Positions 53,217-62,674 are shown, numbered from the stretch's first letter. The stretch is 64,000 bases of DNA from Kushneria konosiri (GCF_002155145.1 NZ_CP021323.1:1364001-1428000); one strand, 5' to 3'. Notes: a model not told the origin generated them from the letters alone. Translations and numbers: made by a program.

Positions 53217-54260
53217 TCACAGCGGCGGTCTGGCGCGATAAAGGATCATGGCAAAGACCGGGGCGCCGACCAGGGCGGTGACCACCCCAATCGGCAGACT
53301 CTGATGGGGCAGGATCACCCGAGACACGATGTCGGCCAGCACCATGAAGATCGCCCCGATCAAAAGTGACGCCGGCAGCAGACGCACGTGGGCCGTGCCA
53401 ACGATAAAGCGGGCCGCGTGGGGAATCACCAGACCGACAAAGCCGATGGCGCCCACCATGCTGACCATGGTGGCGGTCATCAGTGCCGTCACGGCAAACA
53501 GGATCAGCCGCACGGCGCCGATCGGAATGCCCAGGGTAGCGGCGGCGTCCTGACCAAAGGTAAAGGCGTCCAGCGCCCGTGCAAACAGCAGACAGATCAC
53601 AAAGCCCGGCAGCACCACCGCCAGTGCCAGAGTGACCTCCGGCCAGCGCACGCCTCCCAGATTGCCCAGCAGCCAGAACATGATACCGCGGACCTGCTCG
53701 GCGCTCGCCGAGGTGCTGATGACCCAGGCCGTGAGCGCATTGAACAGCTGTGACCCGGCAACGCCGGCCAGAATAATGCGATTGGGACTTGTGGAGGCGC
53801 CGCGGGAGAGTGCCAGCACGACCGCAAAGGCGCCCAGTGCGCCCAGAAAGGCGCCCAGTGACAGCCCCACTGCGCCGCCGCCTGCGCCAAGCACCATGAT
53901 GGCCACTGCGCCGGTCGAGGCGCCGGCCGAGATACCCAGCACATAGGGCTCGGCCAGCGGATTGCGCAGCAGCGCCTGCAGGATCGCACCACACAGTGCC
54001 AGCCCTGCGCCGCAGCAGGCCGCTACCAGCGCCCGACTCAGGCGGTACTCGCGAATGATGCTTTCATGGATACGGTCCAGTGGGTACTCACTCACCCCCA
54101 GCGCGTTACTCAGCGCCCTGAAAGTGGTGGCCAGCGGAATGTGGATCTCACCGATCGAGATCGCCAGTGCCATGGACAGCGTCAGTATCCCCAGCCCCAT
54201 CACGATCAATCCAAGATGCAGACCCTGCCGGTGTCGGGTGCGGGCGGGCAGCAGGCTCAT
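53217..54260 (-). CDS. FecCD-family ABC transporter permease
   Basis: 347 residues, about ten helices. REYRLSRALVAACCGAGLALCGAILQALLRNPLAEPYVLGISAGA (about 70-114) is the FecCD signature and GLVIPHAARFIVG (about 274-286) is the late cytoplasmic-loop motif. It should import ferric siderophore, heme or cobalamin as a homodimer. Its start overlaps the stop of the binding-protein gene by 4 bp. Confidence 0.93.
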   Translation of the reverse strand: MSLLPARTRHRQGLHLGLIVMGLGILTLSMALAISIGEIHIPLATTFRALSNALGVSEYPLDRIHESIIREYRLSRALVAACCGAGLALCGAILQALLRNPLAEPYVLGISAGASTGAVAIMVLGAGGGAVGLSLGAFLGALGAFAVVLALSRGASTSPNRIILAGVAGSQLFNALTAWVISTSASAEQVRGIMFWLLGNLGGVRWPEVTLALAVVLPGFVICLLFARALDAFTFGQDAAATLGIPIGAVRLILFAVTALMTATMVSMVGAIGFVGLVIPHAARFIVGTAHVRLLPASLLIGAIFMVLADIVSRVILPHQSLPIGVVTALVGAPVFAMILYRARPPL

Positions 54261-55315
54261 GGCGCCTCTTCTGGCGCAGATGCCCCGGTCAGCCCCAGCG
54301 TGCCAAGCCCCTCGGCCACAACCTCAAGCCCCGTCACGGTGCGCAGGGATGGGTTCATGGCCTGAGCGTCCAGCACGATAAAGCGGCGATGCCTGACGGC
54401 ACTCATTTCGCGGGTGACCGGGTCGTTTTCGAGAAACGCGATCTTTTGAGCAATGTCATCGGCCGGAAAATTGCGCCGCGCCATCTCGCCCAGCACGATC
54501 ACATCCGGGTCAAGCGCGGCGATGCGCTCCCAGCTTACCGCCGGCCACTCGTCACGGCTGTCGACGATATTGTGTGCCCCCAGTGTCTTCATGATATAGC
54601 CCGGCGCGCCCAGCGTTCCCGCCACCCAGGCGTCGCCCTTGAGTTCGGCGCTGGAAAACCACCACACCATGGAAAGATCCCGGGGTATGCCGGCGGCTTC
54701 AGACACGGCGTGTGCCTCTCTCTTGCGCAGCGTCTCGGTCAATGCACGGCCCCGCTCGGGGACGTCGAAAATATCGGCAAGCTCGTTTATTTCGCGATAC
54801 ACCAGAGCCATGTCAAACGCCTGCTTGCGGGCACCATCGGCGTTGCTGTTGCCGCCGTAGACCCGTCCGACGCAGTCGGTGGGGGAGAGATAGGTCGGCA
54901 CGCCGAGCGAGGCGAATTGCTCGCGGCTGGCAATGCGTCCCTGGGGGCCGACATCGATTTCAAACTGCGCCGCGACCAGGTCGGGCTTCTGGCCCAGCAC
55001 GCTTTCGAACCCGGGGATCGTGCTGGAAAGCCGCGGGACGCGCTCGTTGGCCGCTTTCAGCGACTCGGGCACGTCACTGATCCAGACGGCACTGGCGGCC
55101 ATGTGATCGGCAAGCCCCAGCGAGAGCAGGGTCTCGGTGGTGTTCTGGCCGATGCTGACCGCTCGCTGTGGTGGGGCATCGATGGTGACCGGCGTGCCAC
55201 AGTTGTCCAGCGTGATCGGGTAGTGTGTCCGGGTATCGGCCGCATGTGCCTGAAAAAGGGGCGTCATGGCCAGCAGAGCAAAAAGCGCAGGGCGCAGCAG
55301 GGCAGAAGGCATCAA
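54257..55315 (-). CDS. Periplasmic iron-siderophore/heme-type substrate-binding protein
   Basis: 352 residues with a signal peptide ending at FQAHA (about residue 25), so soluble periplasmic and not a lipoprotein. The class III binding fold is visible: PVTIDAPPQRAVSIGQNTTETLLSLGLADHMAAS (about 42-75), then QKPDLVAAQFE, and SWERIAALDPDVIVLG in the second lobe. The ligand is unknown; the permease type and a Fur-like box upstream of the next gene suggest an iron compound. Two Met codons (55315, 55312) are possible starts. Confidence 0.85.
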   Translation of the reverse strand: MMPSALLRPALFALLAMTPLFQAHAADTRTHYPITLDNCGTPVTIDAPPQRAVSIGQNTTETLLSLGLADHMAASAVWISDVPESLKAANERVPRLSSTIPGFESVLGQKPDLVAAQFEIDVGPQGRIASREQFASLGVPTYLSPTDCVGRVYGGNSNADGARKQAFDMALVYREINELADIFDVPERGRALTETLRKREAHAVSEAAGIPRDLSMVWWFSSAELKGDAWVAGTLGAPGYIMKTLGAHNIVDSRDEWPAVSWERIAALDPDVIVLGEMARRNFPADDIAQKIAFLENDPVTREMSAVRHRRFIVLDAQAMNPSLRTVTGLEVVAEGLGTLGLTGASAPEEAP

Positions 55316-55424
55316 GGGGTCCGGTCAGCAGGCAGTGGATCAAGCCGTGAACATACCCGACGAACCTCATCGACAAAAGCGAGCAGGATTCAGCCGGGCA
55401 TGCAGTGTCATTCATGACGCGGGA

Positions 55425-56621
55425 TCAGGCGCTGGCGCGCTCCTGACGCAGCGAGAGCATCAGCATCCACAGACATACCGCCGAGCAGGCCGCCATCGCC
55501 AGCACCACTGCCGTGACCGAAGCCGGCAGGCGCGAGGAGAGCGCACTGACCACGCCGGCTATCCCGAATTGAGAAGCCCCCAGCAGGGCCGCCGCGGTGC
55601 CGCTGTTGACGCCGAAGTATTCGATGAACGAGGCCTGAATGTTGGGGGCAATCGCGCCGACCATGCCGATACTCACCATCATGGCCGGCAGGAACAGATA
55701 AAGCCCGACATCGAACAGGCTCGACAGCAGCAGCACGACAATCGCGGTGGCCTGAAGACAGGTGGCGACGCGCAGGATACGCCTTGAGCCCAGACGCTCC
55801 AGCAGCGAGCGATTGGTCAGATTCGCCAGCAGCATGACAATCACGTTGGCCCCGAACAGCAGCCCGAAAGTGTGTTCATTGGCGCCAAAGTGGGTCTGAT
55901 AGACAAAGGAGGCGTGGGTCACAAAGATCATCAGCACCGAAAATGACGCGGCCTGCCAGAACAGAAACGGCAGTGCCTGACGAGTGGCCAGCACCTGGGC
56001 GTAGCGCCTGACGATATTGACCTTCGGTCCCGGCGTCCCCTTTGGTGCCTTGCCGGCCTCCTTGAAGGCCACCATTTTCAACAGCGGAATGACCAACAGG
56101 GCGTAAAGCGCCAGAAACAGGAAGATGAATGACCAGCCCCCGAGCGCCAGCAGGGCCCCGCCCACGGTCGGTGCGATGCCCGGTGCGACCACCATGATCA
56201 GGCCGATCAGACTGAAAAGCCGCGCCGCCTCGACGCCTTGCACGCGGTCGCGCACCAGCGCCGGTACCGAAACCAGCGTCCAGCCGGCACCAAAGGCCTG
56301 CAGGGCGCGAAAGGCCAGCACGCTTTCAAGCTGTTCACTCTGCCAGATCAGAAGGCTGGCCACGCTATAGAGGATCAGCCCTGAAAACATGATCTTCTGG
56401 CGGCCGAGCTGATCGGACAGCGGCCCGCCTACGAGCTGGCCGATCGACATGGTGAAGATGTAAATCGACACGCTCAGGGAAACATCGCTGATGGACACGG
56501 CCAGCGACTCGGCCATGGCAGGAAAGGCGGGCAGATACGCATCAAGCGAGAAGGGGCCGATGGCGGCCGTCATCGCCAGCACGACAGCCAGCGAAAGATG
56601 AGAGGGGAGTCTGGAGGCCAT
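55425..56621 (-). CDS. MFS exporter, Bcr/CflA family
   Basis: A 398-residue, 12-helix transporter. AAIGPFSLDAYLPAFPAMAESL (about 20-41) and GQLVGGPLSDQLGRQKIMFSGL (about 62-83) are the Bcr/CflA and MFS motif-A signatures. GIAPTVGGALLALGGW (about 137-152) is motif C of exporters. Family members export drugs, peptides or siderophores. With a Fur-like site 56 bp upstream and a siderophore-type importer downstream, siderophore export is a reasonable guess. The start at 56621 is taken from the family N-terminus. Confidence 0.87.
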   Translation of the reverse strand: MASRLPSHLSLAVVLAMTAAIGPFSLDAYLPAFPAMAESLAVSISDVSLSVSIYIFTMSIGQLVGGPLSDQLGRQKIMFSGLILYSVASLLIWQSEQLESVLAFRALQAFGAGWTLVSVPALVRDRVQGVEAARLFSLIGLIMVVAPGIAPTVGGALLALGGWSFIFLFLALYALLVIPLLKMVAFKEAGKAPKGTPGPKVNIVRRYAQVLATRQALPFLFWQAASFSVLMIFVTHASFVYQTHFGANEHTFGLLFGANVIVMLLANLTNRSLLERLGSRRILRVATCLQATAIVVLLLSSLFDVGLYLFLPAMMVSIGMVGAIAPNIQASFIEYFGVNSGTAAALLGASQFGIAGVVSALSSRLPASVTAVVLAMAACSAVCLWMLMLSLRQERASA

Positions 56622-56676
56622 GAAGCGTTGTCGCCTGGGTAATCGGTTGGGAAAGAACCCCGCCATTATGGCGAAG

Positions 56677-56691
56677 TGAGAATCACTATCA
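56677..56691 (-). promoter_or_regulatory. Fur-box-like site upstream of the MFS/iron-transport genes
   Basis: Read on the minus strand, TGATAGTGATTCTCA matches the 7-1-7 Fur consensus TGATAATnATTATCA at 12 of the 14 defined positions. It is centred about 60 bp before the MFS start. Confidence 0.6.
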
Positions 56692-56748
56692 ACCGTGCAC
56701 CGGCCATAACGGCCGGTGCACGATGACAGTGCGGGGCGTTGGGCAGGG

Positions 56749-57954
56749 TCAGTCGGTCAGCGTGCTGCAGGCCTGGGCGATGCGCTCACATGCCTCGCCG
56801 AGGCGCTCGGTGGCGGCGGCAAAGGAAATGCGAAACCAGGGCGCCATGCCAAAGGCCGTGCCCGGCACCACGGCCACATGCGCCGTGTCGAGCAGAAAGC
56901 GGGCGACATCGACATCGCGCTCAAGCCTCTCGCCTGCCGGCGTTTTCCGATGGATCAGCCCCTGACAGCTGACAAACAGGTAGAACGCGCCTTCAGGCGC
57001 GCGACACGATAGCCCATCGATGCCATTGAGGGCCGTCATGCACAGGTCGCGACGCTGGCGAAAGATCTCGAGATGCTCCTCCAGAAAATCGCGGGGTCCG
57101 TTGAGCGCTTCTACCGCGGCGGCCTGGGAGATGGCGCTGGGATTGGTGGTCATCTGTCCCTGCAGCTTCGCCATGGCACGAATCAGATCCTTCGGGCCGC
57201 CGCCGAAGCCGATGCGCCAGCCGGTCATGGCATAGCCCTTGGAGACGCCGTTGACGGTCAGGGTGCGCTCAAAAAGCTCGGGCACCACTGCGGCAAGCGT
57301 GGTGAAGGCCCAGCCGTCGTAGGCCAGGTATTCATAGATGTCATCGCTGATCACGAACACCTGAGGATGACGCTTCAGAACGTCGCCCAGGGCGATGAGC
57401 TCCTCGCGATGATAGCCGGCGCCGGTCGGGTTGGCGGGCGAGTTGAGCATCAGGCACTTCGTTTTTGGGGTGATGGCGGCCTCGAGCTGCTCGGCGGTGA
57501 GCCTGAATCCCTGCGACACGTCACACTCGACGCAGACCGGCGTGCCACCGGCAAGGCGTACCATATCCGGATAGGAGACCCAGTAGGGGGCGGGGATGAT
57601 CACTTCGTCTTCCGGGTCGATCAGGGCGAACAGGGCGTTGAAGATGACCTGCTTGCCGCCGGTGCCGACCGAGATCTGATCGGTTGAGTAGTGCAGACCG
57701 TTGTCGCGCTCGAACTTGGCCACGATCGCCTGCTTGAGCTCCAGGGTGCCATCGACATCGGTATAGCGGGTCTGGCCTTCATCGATGGCGCGCTTGCCGG
57801 CATGGGCGATGTGGGCCGGTGTATCAAAATCGGGCTCGCCCTGGGACAGCGAGATGATATCGAGCCCTTCCCGGCGCATCTCGGCGGCGCGGCGCGAGAT
57901 TTCGACGGTGGCCGAGGGGGTTATCGTATCCATACGGCGGGCAAGCGTGGTCAT
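56749..57954 (-). CDS. Class I pyridoxal-phosphate aminotransferase (aspartate type)
   Basis: 401 residues, of the aspartate aminotransferase I-gamma branch. SLSQGEPDFDTPAHI (about 36-50), YWVSYPDM, LNSPANPTGAGY (about 172-183), DDIYEYL, the PLP-binding Lys in VNGVSKGYAMTGWRIGF (about 228-244), and the substrate Arg in the late FRISFA motif are all present. It probably transfers the amino group of Asp or related amino acids to 2-oxoglutarate. GGAAG before 57954 supports the start. Monocistronic; stop is just downstream of the MFS promoter region. Confidence 0.9.
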   Translation of the reverse strand: MTTLARRMDTITPSATVEISRRAAEMRREGLDIISLSQGEPDFDTPAHIAHAGKRAIDEGQTRYTDVDGTLELKQAIVAKFERDNGLHYSTDQISVGTGGKQVIFNALFALIDPEDEVIIPAPYWVSYPDMVRLAGGTPVCVECDVSQGFRLTAEQLEAAITPKTKCLMLNSPANPTGAGYHREELIALGDVLKRHPQVFVISDDIYEYLAYDGWAFTTLAAVVPELFERTLTVNGVSKGYAMTGWRIGFGGGPKDLIRAMAKLQGQMTTNPSAISQAAAVEALNGPRDFLEEHLEIFRQRRDLCMTALNGIDGLSCRAPEGAFYLFVSCQGLIHRKTPAGERLERDVDVARFLLDTAHVAVVPGTAFGMAPWFRISFAAATERLGEACERIAQACSTLTD

Positions 57955-58038
57955 GGTCAATCTTCCGGTCAGCAGGGGAGAGCCCTTCAGAGTAACGACT
58001 TTGACCATCAGCGGCCACGCGCACGCCGCGGGATGGTA

Positions 58039-58986
58039 TCAGATCGGCGAAGGCTGGCGAATCAACTGGCGCAGCAGACGCATCATGGCGGCCACCCCCG
58101 GGGGCAGCTGCTGTCGGCGCAGGCTGACCAGCCCATAGGGCTGCACGCTCAGACGCGTGGACGACGAGATGATGCGAAAGCGCTGCGGGTCGCATAGAAG
58201 CTCTGCCACGCCCCGGGTGGCCACTGTCAGAAACGAGGAGGCATTGACCAGGGCCAGCGAGGTGGTCAGATCCGAGGTGTCGACGATCCAGTGGGGTGGC
58301 TCGAGCCCGCGATGACGCAGCAGGTCATCCACGCGCTGGCGCATCAGGGTGCCGGGCGGCTGTAGTGCCCAGGGATAGTCGACCATGGCCGACAGCGCCG
58401 GTACCGGCTGCTCGGCCAGCGGGTGGGATCGGCTGCAGATGAAACAGATCTCTTCCTCGCCGATCTCCTCGAACACGAAGTGCTCGCCGGAAAAGCCGGC
58501 CGGAATGCGAGAGATCACAAAATTGTAATGACCATCCATCAAACCCGAGATCAACGCGCGACTGACATCGACATTGACATTGATGCGAAGGTTGGGCCGT
58601 TCGCTGTGCATCTGCTCGATGGCGCGGGTCAGGAGCGCCACGGCCGGCTCCATGACCGTGCCAACCCGGACCAGCCCGGCATGGCCGGCATGGATGGCGT
58701 TGAACTCCTCACCGGCGCGTTCGAGCTCGTCGATGATGGTTCGGGCACGACGAATCATCAGCTCGCCGTAGAGGTTGGGGGTGAGCCCGCGGCCGTGACG
58801 TTCGAACAGCGTCGTGCCCAGTCGCTCCTCCAGCTCGATCAGAAGCCTCGAGGCCGCCGGCTGGCTGATACCCAGCATTTCGGCGCTGCGATGCAGGTTG
58901 CCCTGCTCGCCAAGGGCCACAAACAGCTGCAGATGACGCAACTTTAGTCGTGACCTGAAAAACCAGTCTTCCGGTAGCGTCCCCAT
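58039..58986 (-). CDS. LysR-family transcriptional regulator
   Basis: 315 residues. Winged helix at about 14-75: LKLRHLQLFVALGEQGNLHRSAEMLGISQPAASRLLIELEERLGTTLFERHGRGL. The periplasmic-binding-like effector domain spans about 100-305. The N-terminus is of the GbpR-like (sugar-acid/galactose) group. It is divergent from the gntP-isomerase-dehydrogenase run and probably controls it. A TTGATATCAA palindrome (59008-59017) lies 22 bp before its start. Confidence 0.9.
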   Translation of the reverse strand: MGTLPEDWFFRSRLKLRHLQLFVALGEQGNLHRSAEMLGISQPAASRLLIELEERLGTTLFERHGRGLTPNLYGELMIRRARTIIDELERAGEEFNAIHAGHAGLVRVGTVMEPAVALLTRAIEQMHSERPNLRINVNVDVSRALISGLMDGHYNFVISRIPAGFSGEHFVFEEIGEEEICFICSRSHPLAEQPVPALSAMVDYPWALQPPGTLMRQRVDDLLRHRGLEPPHWIVDTSDLTTSLALVNASSFLTVATRGVAELLCDPQRFRIISSSTRLSVQPYGLVSLRRQQLPPGVAAMMRLLRQLIRQPSPI

Positions 58987-59007
58987 GAGGCGTGGCTCGT
59001 TATCGAA

Positions 59008-59017
59008 TTGATATCAA
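59008..59017. promoter_or_regulatory. Candidate LysR-box dyad in the divergent region
   Basis: TTGATATCAA is a perfect 10-bp palindrome between the LysR gene and gntP. It is short and could be chance. Confidence 0.25.
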
Positions 59018-59169
59018 AATGGTCATCAATATACGGCATGACCGGCATTGGTCGGGTATTGCCAGAGCAAGATATCGTCTGCGGTATTGGACTTACAGTG
59101 ATGTAAGGCATTTTGCGACCAATGGCGTATCAAGGCGCTTGAGCGTCATGGCCTGATCCGGAGCCGGTT

Positions 59170-60561
59170 ATGCCCAGTGCCACCGAAGCCGCGTTATCCA
59201 CACCCCTTCTGCTCATGATCTCGGCAGTGGCCATCGCCATCTTGCTGCTGCTGATCATTCGCGTTCGTCTACACCCCTTCTTTGCGCTGGTGATTGTCAG
59301 CATCGGCACGGCGCTGGCCACCGGTATCGGTGTCAGCGATCTGATCTCGACGTTGACCGGCGGCTTTGGCAAGACGCTGGGCAACGTGGCCCTGCTGATC
59401 GGCTTTGGCGCCGTGCTCGGGCGAATCGTGGCCGTCTCCGGTGGCGCGCGGGTGCTGTCTGACACCCTGATCCGCCTCTGCGGGCGCGAGCGGGCACCAC
59501 TGGGGCTTTCGATCGCGGCACTGCTGTTCTGCTTCCCGATCTTTCTTGATGCCGCCTATGTGGTGATGCTGCCGATCATCTTTGCCGTCGCTCGTGAGCT
59601 CAAGGGCTCGCTTCTGCTCTACGGTCTGCCGGTGGCCGGCTCTGCGCTGGTCATGCACGCCCTGATGCCGCCGCATCCGGGGCCGGTGGCCGCAGCGGTC
59701 TTTCTGCATGCCGACATTGGTCTGGTGCTGTTCGTCGGCCTGCTGGTCGGGCTGCCCACCTGGTATGTCATGGGGTATCGGGTCGCCCTGTGGCTGTCCA
59801 ATCGAACGCCGTTTCAGTCAGTGCCCGACGTCATGGGCGGTGAGGAAGACGACGGGGCGCCACCGCCCGCCTTTGGCACCGTGCTGCTGGTGCTGCTGCT
59901 GCCGCTGGTCCTGATCTTCATGAACACCGGCATCTCGACGCTGATCTCGGCCGGCACCCTGCCAGAGGGCAATGCGCTGCTGGATATCTTCATCGTTATT
60001 GGCGAAACCCCGATTGCACTGCTGATCAGTACCTGTGTGGCGATGTGGCTTTTGATCTTTCGTCGCGGGCTCACGTCACCGATGGAGGCCATCAACGACA
60101 TCATCGAGCGGGCGCTGGCCCCGGTGTGCACCATCATTCTGATCACCGGCGCCGGGGGCATGTTTGGTGGGGTGCTGACGGCCAGCGGGATCGGTAATGC
60201 GCTCGCCGGCAGTCTGGATGCGATCGGCATGCCGCTGATTCTGGCCGGTTATCTCATTGCCTCGGTCATTCGCATCGCTCAGGGCTCGGCTACCGTTGCG
60301 GGCACCACCGCTGCCGGGATCATGGCGCCTGCCGTACTGGCACAGCCGGAGCTGGCCGGGATGCCGGCGGCCTGTATCACCACGGCGATCGTGGCCGGTG
60401 CCATCGGCTACTCCCACGTCAACGACTCGGGGTTCTGGCTGGTCGGGCGCTTTTTGCAGGTCGAGACCCGCACCATGCTGCGGACCTGGACGGTGATGTC
60501 GACCGGAATTTCTCTGATGGCCTTTGCGCTGGTCTGGGTCCTGTTCGCCCTGATCACCTAG
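59170..60561 (+). CDS. GntP-family gluconate/sugar-acid permease
   Basis: 463 residues, about 13 helices. GGFGKTLGNVALLIGFGAVLGRIVAVSGGA (about 57-86), FPIFLDAAYVVMLPIIFAVARE (about 121-142), ALMPPHPGPVAAAVFLHAD (about 163-181) and IRIAQGSATVAGTTAAGIMAPAV (about 374-396) are GntP-family marks. It imports gluconate or a similar sugar acid by proton symport. It starts the three-gene run with the isomerase and dehydrogenase. Confidence 0.92.
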   Translation: MPSATEAALSTPLLLMISAVAIAILLLLIIRVRLHPFFALVIVSIGTALATGIGVSDLISTLTGGFGKTLGNVALLIGFGAVLGRIVAVSGGARVLSDTLIRLCGRERAPLGLSIAALLFCFPIFLDAAYVVMLPIIFAVARELKGSLLLYGLPVAGSALVMHALMPPHPGPVAAAVFLHADIGLVLFVGLLVGLPTWYVMGYRVALWLSNRTPFQSVPDVMGGEEDDGAPPPAFGTVLLVLLLPLVLIFMNTGISTLISAGTLPEGNALLDIFIVIGETPIALLISTCVAMWLLIFRRGLTSPMEAINDIIERALAPVCTIILITGAGGMFGGVLTASGIGNALAGSLDAIGMPLILAGYLIASVIRIAQGSATVAGTTAAGIMAPAVLAQPELAGMPAACITTAIVAGAIGYSHVNDSGFWLVGRFLQVETRTMLRTWTVMSTGISLMAFALVWVLFALIT

Positions 60562-60648
60562 GACGTCATGTTTTATCCACGGGCCCGCGCCGGAAAGACC
60601 GCCGGGTCCTGAAGCAAGCCCTTACAAGCCTCTTGAAAGGAGATTTTC

Positions 60649-61617
60649 ATGCCTTATACCGCTGACAACTGGCCGATCACGGCCGCCCTTTTGCAGTTCT
60701 CCGGCGTGGATGCCCAGGGGCGCGCCGTCAATGATGCCGATGCCTCACACTGGCGCAGCGTCTTTGATGAGGTGCGCGAGGCAGGCTTTGCCAACGCCGA
60801 TCTCTTTGACGGCTGGGTCAAGCCCGGTGATCTGTCGACCCAGCGTCTGGAAGAGCTTTTGCGTACGGCCAATGAGGCCAGCATCGGTCTGCCCTCGATC
60901 TCGGCCATTCGCCGCAGCGTCATCGACGCCGAGCATGGCGAGGACAATCTGGCCTACAGCCACCGCACGCTGGAAGCGGCCGCGGCGCTGGGCTGTCGAG
61001 TGGTCTCCTTCGGGCTGCACCAGGCGTTGACGCCCGAACAGCAAAAACAGCTGTGGTTCTGGACCGTGGAAGGGCACAAGGACCCGATGGCCAATCGCGA
61101 GACCTGGAATCTGGCCGTCAAGCGTCTGCAGGAACTGGGCCGACATGCCGATGAGCTGGGGCTTCTCATGTCACTCGAGATGTATGAGGACACCTATCTT
61201 GGCACGGCCGATTCTGCCGTGGCGCTGGTCAAGGACATCGGGCTGGACAACGTCGGCATCAATCCGGATGTGGGTAACCTGATTCGTCTGCACCGCCCGA
61301 TCGAGCCCTGGCTCGAGGTCATGGAAAAGACGATGCCCTACGCCAACTACTGGCATGTGAAGAACTATATCCGTGACGAGGACGTGGCACGCGACTACTA
61401 CGTGGCCATGCCGGCGCCACTGGAGTCGGGACTGATCAGCTATCGCAAGGCGTTTGAAATCGCACTCGCCAACGGCTTCCAGGGCATCATCTGCACCGAG
61501 CATTACGGCGGTGACGGTCTGAGCGTGTCCAGCACCAACCAGCGCTATCTGCGCGAGAAGATTCTGCCGCGTACGTCGGACTATACCCTTGGCACAAGCC
61601 GGGTTCGCCAGGGCTGA
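60649..61617 (+). CDS. Sugar (phosphate) isomerase/epimerase, TIM-barrel (AP endonuclease family 2)
   Basis: 322 residues. Metal ligands of the xylose-isomerase-like TIM barrel are visible: Glu in MSLEMYED (about 177), Asp in GINPDVGNL (about 206), His in YWHVKNY (about 236) and Glu in CTEHYGGD (about 284). A clear RBS (AAAGGAGA) precedes the ATG. The gene lies between the GntP permease and the NAD dehydrogenase, so a 2-keto sugar-acid isomerase or epimerase role is plausible. The exact reaction is not known. Confidence 0.85.
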   Translation: MPYTADNWPITAALLQFSGVDAQGRAVNDADASHWRSVFDEVREAGFANADLFDGWVKPGDLSTQRLEELLRTANEASIGLPSISAIRRSVIDAEHGEDNLAYSHRTLEAAAALGCRVVSFGLHQALTPEQQKQLWFWTVEGHKDPMANRETWNLAVKRLQELGRHADELGLLMSLEMYEDTYLGTADSAVALVKDIGLDNVGINPDVGNLIRLHRPIEPWLEVMEKTMPYANYWHVKNYIRDEDVARDYYVAMPAPLESGLISYRKAFEIALANGFQGIICTEHYGGDGLSVSSTNQRYLREKILPRTSDYTLGTSRVRQG

Positions 61618-61667
61618 GGCCCATGACCGCGATATGACGACACCATGTCTATAGGGAGTAAGGATTC

Positions 61668-62618
61668 ATGACACGCAGGATTGCCATTGTCGGCTCGGGC
61701 TACATGGGCGGCGGTATCGCTCAGGTCATGGCGCTGGCCGGTGCCGAGGTTCTGATCAGCGATGTCTCGCTCGAGGTGACCCAGGCCAACCGCGAGCGTC
61801 TGATCGAGGAGACCCGCAAATTCGTTGCCGACGGCCTGTTTCCGAGTGACGCCGTCGAGCGCATCGAACGTCAGGTGAAGGTCGCCGAGTCGATCGAGGA
61901 GGCGGTGCGTGATGCCGACTTCATCGAAGAGGCGGTGCCCGAGAAGATCGATATCAAGCACGATATCTTCAAGCGCGTCAGCGCGGCGGCGCGTCCGGAT
62001 GCGATCATCGCCACCAATACTTCGACCATCTCGATTGCCAAACTGTCTGAAGCGGTTACCCACCCGGAGCGTTTTCTGGGCGTGCACTTCTCCAATCCGT
62101 CACCGTTCGTGCCGGGTGTGGAGATCATCCCGCACGAGGGGACTGCGCCGGAGGTCGTCGAGCGCGCCTGTGAAATCGTTCACGAGACCGGCAAGGAGAC
62201 CGCGACCGTCAAGGACGTGACCGGCTTTGTGCTCAACCGCCTGCAGTATGCCCTGTTTCACGAGGCGACCCAGCTACTGGAAGAAGGCGTCGCGTCACCC
62301 GAGGACATCGATACGCTGGTACGCACCACGTTCGGCTTCCGGCTGCCGTTTTTCGGACCGTTCGCGATTGCCGACATGGCAGGTCTGGACGTCTATAACT
62401 TCTGCTATCAGTCGCTGCAGACCGACTTCCCCGAGCGCTTTGCCACCCCCGAGGTGCTGAGTTCGCTGATCGAGCAGGGCAAGCTGGGCACCAAGAGTGG
62501 TGGCGGTTTCACCGACGTGCCGGCCGAGCGCATTCCGGATCTGATCGCCTGGCGTAACCGCGCCTACGTGAAGCTCTCGGAGCTGATGAAGGAGCTTGGG
62601 CCGCCGCCGATGAAGTGA
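61668..62618 (+). CDS. 3-hydroxyacyl-CoA dehydrogenase-family NAD oxidoreductase (possible sugar-acid dehydrogenase)
   Basis: 316 residues. NAD loop AIVGSGYMGGGIAQVMALAGAEVLI (about 5-29); NTSTISIAKLSEAVTHPERFLGVHFSNPSPFVPGVEII carries the Ser (STIS) and the catalytic His (about 144). TGFVLNRLQYALFHEATQLLEEGVASPEDIDTLVRTTFGFRLPFFGPF is the C-terminal domain. The family includes 3-hydroxybutyryl-CoA dehydrogenases and L-gulonate 3-dehydrogenase. In this operon, with a sugar-acid permease and an isomerase, the gulonate-type function seems more likely than fatty-acid use. Confidence 0.85.
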   Translation: MTRRIAIVGSGYMGGGIAQVMALAGAEVLISDVSLEVTQANRERLIEETRKFVADGLFPSDAVERIERQVKVAESIEEAVRDADFIEEAVPEKIDIKHDIFKRVSAAARPDAIIATNTSTISIAKLSEAVTHPERFLGVHFSNPSPFVPGVEIIPHEGTAPEVVERACEIVHETGKETATVKDVTGFVLNRLQYALFHEATQLLEEGVASPEDIDTLVRTTFGFRLPFFGPFAIADMAGLDVYNFCYQSLQTDFPERFATPEVLSSLIEQGKLGTKSGGGFTDVPAERIPDLIAWRNRAYVKLSELMKELGPPPMK

Positions 62619-62638
62619 TCCGGCTGACGATCCTTGCC

Positions 62639-62674
62639 AAAAAAGCCCGCTCGATATTTCGAGCGGGCTTTTTT
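62639..62674 (+). terminator. Terminator of the gntP operon
   Basis: The A-rich arm ending GCCCGCTCGA (to 62654) pairs with TCGAGCGGGC (62659-62668), followed by six T. Confidence 0.9.

Noticed and set aside
54167-55417. 416-codon plus-strand frame over the SBP gene
   Set aside because: Antisense shadow of the substrate-binding protein gene, whose signal peptide and fold motifs are clear.
59194-59202. TTATCCACA, a perfect DnaA-box sequence
   Set aside because: Single copy inside the start of the gntP coding region with no cluster or AT-rich unwinding region nearby; not an origin.
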